Shown piece after piece: positions 57,519 through 64,000 of a DNA stretch of 64,000 nt. The DNA is from Rheum nobile. Taxonomy: Eukaryota; Streptophyta; Magnoliopsida; Caryophyllales; Polygonaceae. The notes under the pieces were generated by a model, which had not been told where the DNA came from, made no database searches, and worked only from the letters and a program-made list of their open reading frames with translations. The stretch covers positions 4,092,001-4,156,000 of the forward strand of contig WOAB01000506.1 of NCBI GenBank assembly GCA_027886185.1, read 5' to 3'. Each line of letters opens with the position of its first letter. Positions within the stretch are counted from its first letter, which is position 1. A program made the position numbers and the translations under genes.

Positions 57519-57605
57519 CTAGCCCCTTCTTCGGTTCTTTCTCATTCCTTTTCTTGCTCATTTTCTCACTTTTCTTGCTTTTGTTGTTTCCAAGTTCTTG
57601 TCGAG

Positions 57606-57923
57606 ATGGTTGAACTTGTTCTTGAGGTTCATCGTGATGGCCGCTTCATTTGTCAGCGCGGTGACAGCCGCAAAGTTTCAGTCCACCGATTTTTTGGCGG
57701 TAATGTTTCGAACATTGATGTGGGCGAAGAAGTTGAAGAGTTTGATCTCCAAGTGATACGTGCCTTTCTTTTTCCAGATGCGGCTATTTTTGGTGTGGGG
57801 CGTGTGTTCTATTTTCCTGAGCCACTGGCTATGGGGCGGAAGCTCTGCGAGGTAAAGGACAATCAGGACACATCCATCATCACGAAGCTTGGGAAGGAGG
57901 GGCCCGTGCAAGTCTTTGTTTAA
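57606..57923 (+). CDS. Antisense ORF 2 of the Tat element: short PB1-like domain protein
   Basis: An intact 105-codon ORF starts with MVELVLEVHRDGRF and ends in PVQVFV. The spacing of a hydrophobic strand, H-x-G-R/K-F, an FFGGNV turn, acidic VDVGEE-like DxxE and a final hydrophobic strand resembles the PB1-like domain found in MuDR-related and other plant proteins (YxGG and VVEVYV positions). That resemblance is from memory of the family pattern, not from a search. It has its own TATA box, lies between gypsy pol and Transposase_28-like ORF on the strand opposite to pol, and has no introns. Unlike its neighbours it has no stop, which may mean recent selection or chance given its short length. 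Function unknown. Confidence 0.5.
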   Translation: MVELVLEVHRDGRFICQRGDSRKVSVHRFFGGNVSNIDVGEEVEEFDLQVIRAFLFPDAAIFGVGRVFYFPEPLAMGRKLCEVKDNQDTSIITKLGKEGPVQVFV

Positions 57924-58876
57924 GAGCCTCTATCGCCGGGGTTTCGTCCGCACAACCTTCGCTCTATTGGTCTTTAGGCCTTGTTTCCTATATTTTTATC
58001 ACATACCCCCCCCCGTTCCTTCTTTAAGTTCGCAAAATAAAAGAGGAATGAAAAGGGTTTGGTGGGAACTTTTGTTTAGATTGCAGATAGTGTATTTTAG
58101 TTGCCGTGGAGGGATTTTTTGTAATTAGTGTTGCGCGTATATCATGCGCGAAGGAAATGCTATTGCTCAAGAAAAATCATGTATTTACAGACTATCTTTT
58201 GAAATGAAGAAATGCTATTGTTTCAGCTTCTCATTCTACGCGTGCTTTGTTCACGTCGAGCTTCTTGCTTTAGGCTTCTTGTTCTTGCAACTCTTGAAGG
58301 CCCACCTAGTTTATTTTGTTTCAACGTAATTAGATGAAAGTCTTTTAATCGAGTTTATCGCGAATGTACAAATTGCATAGGATGAATACCTCATCGCTAC
58401 TCGGCTCTTGCTCATGACTAGTGCCTTCGTATTGCTTGCTTGCTCTTTATGCTCGCGCTTTTCAGTATTGCTTCTCAGGCCTTGCCTACACAACTTGTTT
58501 TTCATGCCTCGCTTTTTATACTTGCTTCTCACGACCCGCGCTCGCGCCTTGCTTTCACGTATAACTTGCATTCACATATCGCTTCTTATACTTGCTTTTC
58601 ATGCTTGCTTTCCTACACATTGCACACGGTATTGCTTTTAGGGCCTTGCCCATTCTCATATCGCGCATATCATATTGCTTAAACGTATTGCTTAGCTCGC
58701 GTAACTTTCCCTCGCGTATCACTTGCCTTAGGCCCACACTTTAATGGTATTGCTTTCACTTATTGCGGGTATGGCCTATACAAAATTGCTCGCGAAATTA
58801 TTGCTTGCCTTGCTTGCTAAGATATAATTAATAAGGTGATTGGGTTCGCAAATGCATACATGAGGTGGGACCTTCT
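57924..58876. other. Segment between antisense ORF 2 and gypsy pol
   Basis: About 950 bases without recognised coding domains. It includes a C run at 58008-58016 and, from about 58400 to 58830, a degenerate low-complexity stretch of TTGCTTGC/TATTGCTT/CTCGCG words. The many short frames on both strands there are compositional. Confidence 0.55.
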
Positions 58877-60413
58877 TCAAGGGTAGTACTTGCGAAGCCG
58901 CATCATGTTCCACGAATTTGGAACTATGTTGCATGTGTGATCTTTGAGGCGATAAGCCTCCGACGCAACTTCGCGTACAACAATGTATGGTCCTTCCCAA
59001 CCGAGGTCAAGCTTCCCGCCTTCAATCTTCCTTAGCACAAGATCGCCCTTCGCAAAGCTTCTGGGTCTCACCCTTTTGTTATGGTATGCCGTGATGCGTC
59101 GCTTGTACTCACTTTCGCGTATTTCGGCCATTTCACGCGTTTCCTCTTTGAGTTGTAGCTTCGCGGAGTTTTATTCAGCATCGTAGTGTAACAACCTCAT
59201 TTGGGAAAAGATGCTCAACCGAGACCACAACCTCCACGCCATACATCAACGCAAATGGTGTTTCCCTTGTACCTCTCTTGGAGGTTGTTCGATTTGCCCA
59301 AAGTACAATTGGCAGGACTTTGGCCCATCGACCTTGCGCTCGCATGAGCCTTCTTTTCAAATCATAGAGGATCCTTTGGTTCACGCTCTCTACCTGGCCA
59401 TTACAGCATGGGTGGGATACTGATGCAAATTAAAGTCGAATACCAAGGCCTTCACAAAAGCTGATCAACTTCTTCGTGTTAAATTGAGGTTCGCGATCAG
59501 TCACAATGTCTTGCGGCAAGCTGAATTGACAAATGTTGTTATGCCATATGAACTTCTTCACCTGCTCTACAGTTGTGGTGGCTAACGGGACATCTTTAAT
59601 CCATTTTGTGAAATAGTCGATGGCAACCAATATGAATTAAAGCTGACCTGGGGCTTTCGGGAATGGCCCGAGAAGGTCCATCCTCCACCCCGCGAAGGGG
59701 CATGGGAGCACTCATAACTTGAATCTCGACACCTAGTTGGTGTGAAGCATGGATGTGGAGCTGGCAAACTTTACACGTTTGCGCCATGCGGGTGGCATCC
59801 TCCTTCATTGTCGGCAAGAAATACCCTGCTCTCAAAGCCTTGTACACCAGGGATCGCCACTCGGCATGGCTGCCACATAAACCTCCATGGATCTTGAGAC
59901 AATCCATTTTGTGAAATAGTCGATGGCAACCAGTATGAATTGAAGCTGACCTGGGGCTTTCGGGAATGGCCCGAGAAGGTCCATCCCCTACCTCGCGAAG
60001 GGGCAGAGAGCACTCATAATTTGCATCTCGACACCTAGTTGGTGTGAAGCAAGGGCATGGAGCTGGCAAGCTACACACGTTTGCGCCACGCGGGTGGCAT
60101 CCTCCTTCATTGTCGACAAGATATACCCTGCTCTCAAAGCCTTGTACACCAGGGATCGCCACCCGGCATGGGCGCCACATAAACCTCCATGGATCTCGAG
60201 CATCAAGTTGTTTCCCTCCGCGAGGTTCATACATTTGCGCCCCAACATCATGTATCCTTTCTTGTACAGTATGCCACCCTCCATGTAAAATCGGGTCGCG
60301 CGAACCTGCAACTTTCTCCTCTGTTGGGGATCATTGGGAATAACCCCGTTCGTCAGGTATCTCTGTATAGGAGTTCGCCAATCATCCTCATCCTCTGCGT
60401 ACTCAATGACCAT
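58877..60413 (-). pseudogene. Gypsy integrase with internal duplication
   Basis: Minus strand. The N-terminal part shows FYMEGGILYKKG and the HHCC zinc region (HGGLCGAHAG...CVACQLHA). The core has YFTKWIKDVPL, IVTDREPQFN and, after a stop near 59425, NGQVESVNQRILYDLKRRL, so the DDE residues can be read. The C-terminal part ends DLGWEGPYIVVREV and YRLKDHTCNIVPNSWN. A segment of about 303 bases is duplicated in tandem (59601-60206), so the zinc region and the PWRFMW-type border occur twice. The reading frame has several breaks. Confidence 0.88.
59601..60206 (-). repeat. Tandem duplication inside the gypsy integrase
   Basis: Two copies of about 303 bases, 59601-59903 and 59904-60206, each starting CCATTTTGTGAAATAGTCG on the plus strand and ending at CCATGGATCT. 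They differ at roughly one position in fifteen by eye. The copied part covers the integrase zinc-binding domain up to the start of the catalytic core. Confidence 0.92.
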
Positions 60414-60635
60414 GAGCTATGGGTTTATAGCTTTGGTTGTTCGTGTGTTGATCCATACTTGACCTTTCTGCTGCAGCTTGGCTCTCAAAGCAAGCTTCGC
60501 GAGCTCATCGGCTCTCGTGTTCTCCCTTTGTGGGACCACTTGTATCTCGAAGTGATCAAATGTGGCCGACAACGTCTTTACTCCGAGTTGGTACGCGGGC
60601 AGGTTGCCTGTCTTGGCTTCATAGAACCCCTGTAC

Positions 60636-61022
60636 CTACTTTACTACTATTTCAGAATCACTGAAGCATGTCACCCTTCGAGCCTCATTCGTAAGATCAA
60701 GCTTGAGCCCCGCAAGGAGAGCCTCGTATTCGACCTCGTTGTTGGTAGTTTCAAAGTTGAGCGCGAGGGCATACTCGAACTTCTCCCCCCCCCCGGGCGA
60801 TGTTAACGTGATCCCAACTCCATTACCTTCCTCGCTCGTGGCTCCGTCCACGAAGAGAGTCCACAACACCTGTTCCTCTACCAACTCCTCTATACTCAGC
60901 TCCCTGAAACTTGTTTCGACTATGAAGTCCGCGAGGGCTTGTGCCTTGATTACAAGCCTTGGTTTGTAGTCTATGTCAAACTCGAATAGCTCGATCACCC
61001 ACTTCGTAAGTGTCCCGGACAT
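60636..61022 (-). pseudogene. Second (additional) RNase H of the Tat pol
   Basis: After a linker ending KPRLVIKAQALADFIVE, the minus strand encodes WTLFVDGATSEEGNGVGI, with the first catalytic Asp, then NNEVEYEALLAGL with Glu and FSDSEIVV with Asp. This is a plant-type RNase H that lies between the RT-linked RNase H and the integrase and occurs only in the Tat lineage. It is thought to be active while the older domain has degenerated. The frame here is open for 128 codons. Confidence 0.88.
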
Positions 61023-61029
61023 TGTCGGT

Positions 61030-62060
61030 CTACAGAATAGGCTTCGCAGGGGGATCCGACATCACTCGGATAGGATGTGCTTGGAAATATGGACGCAGCT
61101 TCCTCGCGGACATAATGATCGCCAGTGCGACCTTCTCCATAGGAGGATACCTCGTTTCAGCTGGGATGAGAGCTCTGCTAACAAAGTAAACATGTGTTTC
61201 GTGCTCGCGAACGAGGACTGCACTAATGGCTCGCGAACTAGTAGCTAGGTAGAGTTGAAGGTCTTTACCCGACACTAGGGACGACAAAGTAGGTAGTACT
61301 GGCAAGTGCTTCTTTAGCTTTGTGAAGGATGTGTCACACTCTGGCGACCAATTGAAGTTCTTTGGGTCCCTTAGTGTGGCAAAGAAAAGGAAGTCCCCTC
61401 TCCGCTAACTTCGAACAGAACCTACCTAGGTAGTTCACAGAGCCTATAAACCTTTGTACTTCCTTCGTGCTTCACGGAGGAGACATGTGTAGCACGGCCT
61501 CTACCTTTTTCGGATTCACATCAATCGCTCGTGAACTAATCAGGAAGCGAAGGAACTTTCCCGCTTTCACCCCGAAAACACATTTTTCCGGGTTTAGACT
61601 CATGTTGTGCTTACGGAGGGTTTTGAATACCTCGTGGATGTCCTCCGCGTGATCTTCTTCTCGCTTGATCTTTACCACAACGTCGTCTACATATACTTCG
61701 ACCATAATGCCGATCTGTTCGCGGAAGGTCAAATCAACAAGGCGTTGGAAGCTTGCCCCCGCGTTCTTGAGCCCAAACGGCATCACTGTGTAGCAGTACG
61801 TACCCCTTTCTGTTATGAATGATGTGTGCTCTTCATCGGCCGGGTTCATTCTTACTTGATTGTAGCTGGAATACGCTTCTGGAAAACTCAAAGCCCCATG
61901 TCCTGCCGTAGAATCTACGAGTTGGTCGATCGACGGGAGCGGGTAACAGTCTTCGGGGCAGGCTTTATTGAGATCCATGAAGTCGACGCACATGCGCCAC
62001 TTACCATTTTCCTTCCTTACCATGACTACATTTGCTAGCCAATGTGGGTACTACACTTCG
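61030..62060 (-). pseudogene. Gypsy reverse transcriptase and first RNase H
   Basis: Minus strand. RT begins near 62060 with NGKWRMCVDFMDLNKACPED, continues with PLPSIDQLVD, YNQVRMNPADEEHTSF, MPFGLKNAGASFQRLVD and the catalytic VEVYVDDVVVK box (about 61680-61715). A stop at about 61470 and a frame break near 61385 follow. The RT-linked RNase H (61305-61030) shows QLYLATSSRAISAVLVRE, YFVSRALIPAETRYPPMEK and a RVMSD segment. The catalytic YVDD is intact but the ORF is not continuous. Confidence 0.92.
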
Positions 62061-62099
62061 CGAATAAACCCCGCCTTCAGCAACTTTGCAACCTCTTCC

Positions 62100-62920
62100 T
62101 TAGCTTCCTGAGCCCTTTCTCCAGCTTGTTTCCTCTTATTTTGCCTCCTTGGTTTAGCCTTGGGGATATTGTTCAGGGAATGCGTCATGAGGCTCGCGGG
62201 GATCCCATTCAAGTCTGTGGGAGTCCATGCGAACACATCTCACGAGGAAGCTATCAACTCCTTGATTTCCTCCTGTACTTCAGTCCTGAGAGTCTGCCCC
62301 ATGTACAATCTCTCCTCCTCCCGCGAGAAAGGGGATATGTCTATCCTCTCCTTCTCTGAAACCATGGCCTCTAGCCGATTCCTTACTTCGAGCTCGACCT
62401 TTTCTTCCGCGGAGCCTAGAGCTGTAGCACAGGGGACTTCGGCCTCCGTCGTTAGGACTGGAACATTCTTCTCGCTTAGAGCGGCGAGGTAGCATGTGCG
62501 ACTCTCCGCGTGCTGACCCCGAGCAATTCTGACTCTAACCTGCGTAGGGAATTTTAGCGCAAAATGGTATATAGAGACATCAACTTGAAACTTACAAAGA
62601 GAGATTCTTCCTAGAATGACGTTGTACGCAGACGAGGATTGTATCACCTGGAATTCAATCTTCTCTAACCTTCATGGACCCCCCTCGTTGCCAAGAATAA
62701 GGTCCAAGGTGATGACCCTGATTGGCTTAACTCTTTCTCATGCGAACCCTACAAGAGCGCAGTCGGTGAGTAATAGGTCCGCGGGGTCCAAGCCCATCTT
62801 CTGGAATGCCTCCCAGTGTAAAATGTTCACGAAGCTCCCAGTGTCTACCATCACCCTCTTCACGATCTTTGTGCCCATTTTCACATGCAACACCAATGGG
62901 TCTATGTGTAGGATCGTGAT
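62100..62920 (-). pseudogene. Gypsy aspartic protease and linker to RT
   Basis: The minus strand encodes KRVMVDTGSFVNILHWEAF (about 62815-62870), with the D-T-G of a retroviral-type protease, then an open linker with AYNVILGRISLCKFQ (about 62573-62627), the second conserved protease region. The linker reaches EEIKELIASS and joins the RT leader (AKEEVAKLLKAGFI, about 62065). Upstream it stops at 62921 where a foreign LTR begins. Confidence 0.85.
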
Positions 62921-64000
62921 TGTTAGATAAAAATTTAAGGAACTCTGAATATCAATTCTCAGTTCCTTTCGCAGCGGAAATAAACAATCAAACAAATGAC
63001 CAGTTCCTTATAGTGGAAACCTTTGATTGCCAACTCGCAATCCAGGATAAAAACCACTACCTTTCTTTCGAAAGGATTTCAAAGTCTACTTCTTGATTTC
63101 TTATCTCTTTTGGTTACAGCTTATCCTAGGAACGAACACACAGTTCCTTTGCCTTACACACAGTTAGACAATCCTAGATAACTTAACACAATCAATAATC
63201 AATCCAAGAAACAGACTTTCGCACCTAGGAACTATCACTTACAGTCACAGGAACTTAGCACTCAGCTCTTCTTCCTTGACTGGTTCCTCTTGATCTCGGT
63301 TTGCTTTGATGATCTTGTTTGGAGCTTCACACTAGATATTTGCTAATGAGTGTGAGTCGTGTTTTTGTGCTCGAAGATAACCCTTGGGTTAGTCTTCCTT
63401 TTATAGAGGCTTCTTCGCAGCTCGATCCTCTCTGGGTTCCCACAGATTGAGCTTGCCCTAGATTGAGTGGTTCTCCTTGATTCACGTTGTTCTTGGCATG
63501 TGCAAACAACCTAGGCAGCTCTGAATCTCTCTTGGTTGGTCAACTACCTCAGACGATCCTTGCAATGTCATTGTCCAAACGCTTTCGTCCAAGGTTGACT
63601 AAGCTGGCCGCTTGGGAACCGTCTTCTGGACAGCGACGTCTTCATGTCCTGTCGCTTTCATCGTCTCTGTCCGAGGTAGAGGTTCTCTAGGCATCTTGTT
63701 CTTTAGCTCTTGGACCTTGGCAGGATTTTGGAAGCTTCGAACAAGTCGTTTTCGACTCCTTTTGTCCGAGGTTGTGTGTCCCTAGATTTCTCGGGAATCG
63801 CAATGTCGCAAGCTTCATTTCTGGGCACACTTGGGTTCCTATGGATTCCTTCAACTGTCTTGTTCCTTTGGTTACCTAGTTCTGTTTGGCTTTCCTGCCT
63901 TTGGTAAATTTCTGTGGTTCCTTAAAACACATCTTTGAGATAAAACATTAGTATCATAATATTTGTCATCTTCAAAAGTAGAGAAACTGAGAAACGGAAC
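62921..64000 (-). mobile_element. Copia-type LTR, runs beyond the window
   Basis: At 62921 the gypsy protease homology ends and TGTTAGATAAAAATTTAAGG begins, an LTR edge. Read on the minus strand, the sequence has a TATA box CTATAAAAGG near 63400 and a leader. It ends GAAAGGAACTGAG...TCTAACA, with the order of a long copia LTR. No coding domain appears up to 64000. The LTR is therefore at least 1.08 kb and the internal region, if any, lies outside. Which superfamily it belongs to is inferred from LTR style only. Confidence 0.65.

Larger units (their letters stand above)
53393..62920 (-). mobile_element. Tat-lineage Ty3/gypsy retrotransposon, 3' part with antisense cargo
   Basis: On the minus strand the order is protease (about 62920-62738), RT, RT-linked RNase H, a second RNase H, integrase (ending 58877), then a 4.7-kb segment with ORFs on the opposite strand, a purine tract, and a 779-base 3' LTR (53393-54171). 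RT before integrase marks Ty3/gypsy. The second RNase H and the antisense ORFs between pol and LTR are traits of the Tat lineage (Ogre, Grande, Retand). The 5' end (LTR, gag) is not in the window because a copia-type LTR begins at 62921 inside the protease region. The ORFs carry stops, so the element is defective. Confidence 0.9.

Noticed and set aside
58311..58737. Short frames on both strands
   Set aside because: They are generated by degenerate TTGCTTGC-type low-complexity sequence.
60044..60806. Long plus-strand frames opposite the gypsy integrase
   Set aside because: They are antisense shadows of pol and overlap the duplicated segment.

Overview
The window is nuclear DNA of a flowering plant, most likely a eudicot. 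It is AT-rich and has intron-rich genes with eudicot-type splice sites. The repeats are plant-specific: Ty1/copia, a Tat-type Ty3/gypsy element with two RNase H domains, an L1-type LINE with a C-terminal RNase H, a Cassandra 5S element, a Stowaway MITE, and PIF/Harbinger, hAT and Mutator-like foldback elements. I cannot name the species. Only two host genes are clearly supported, both on the minus strand. One is the exocyst subunit SEC3 (22016-44549, 24 exons, 890 codons). The other is a single-RRM RNA-binding protein with a Gly/Tyr-rich tail (48390-50357, 6 exons, about 323 codons).

Layout. 1-2280: AT-rich intergenic DNA with a TA microsatellite. 2281-8771: decayed LINE bounded by a 31-bp target-site duplication. 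8822-11869: PIF/Harbinger-type element with TTA duplications, carrying a 1.24-kb Mutator-like foldback that has its own 9-bp duplication. 12600-14600: AT-rich DNA with Helitron-like ends. 14600-15660: copia gag relic next to a Cassandra element. 15660-17020: degenerate repeats of about 245 bp. 17340-17400: telomere-like motifs. 17800-21100: hAT-like end, GC-rich CACCGC repeats, and the 5' part of a non-autonomous LTR element. 21140-21540: LINE fragment. 22016-44549: SEC3, whose intron 13 (about 15.9 kb) holds three copia elements, one nested in another, a hAT element that itself contains a Stowaway and a foldback element, and an F-box gene fragment. 44600-48390: mostly unannotatable AT-rich DNA. 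48390-50357: RRM gene. 51100-53390: AT-rich intergenic DNA.

53393-62920 is the 3' half of a Tat-lineage gypsy element on the minus strand: protease, RT, dual RNase H, integrase and 3' LTR. Between pol and the LTR are two transcription-unit-like cassettes on the opposite strand, each preceded by a TATA box. One encodes a Transposase_28-like protein with intron-like breaks and a coiled coil. The other encodes a short intact ORF that resembles a PB1-like domain. This antisense cargo is the most unusual feature of the window. From 62921 to the end, a long copia-type LTR interrupts the gypsy protease region.

As a system, the two host genes are independent housekeeping genes (exocytosis, RNA binding). 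The rest is layered transposon history whose insertion order can be read from the nesting. Most element ORFs carry stops of the C-to-T or G-to-A type expected from decay of methylated DNA.
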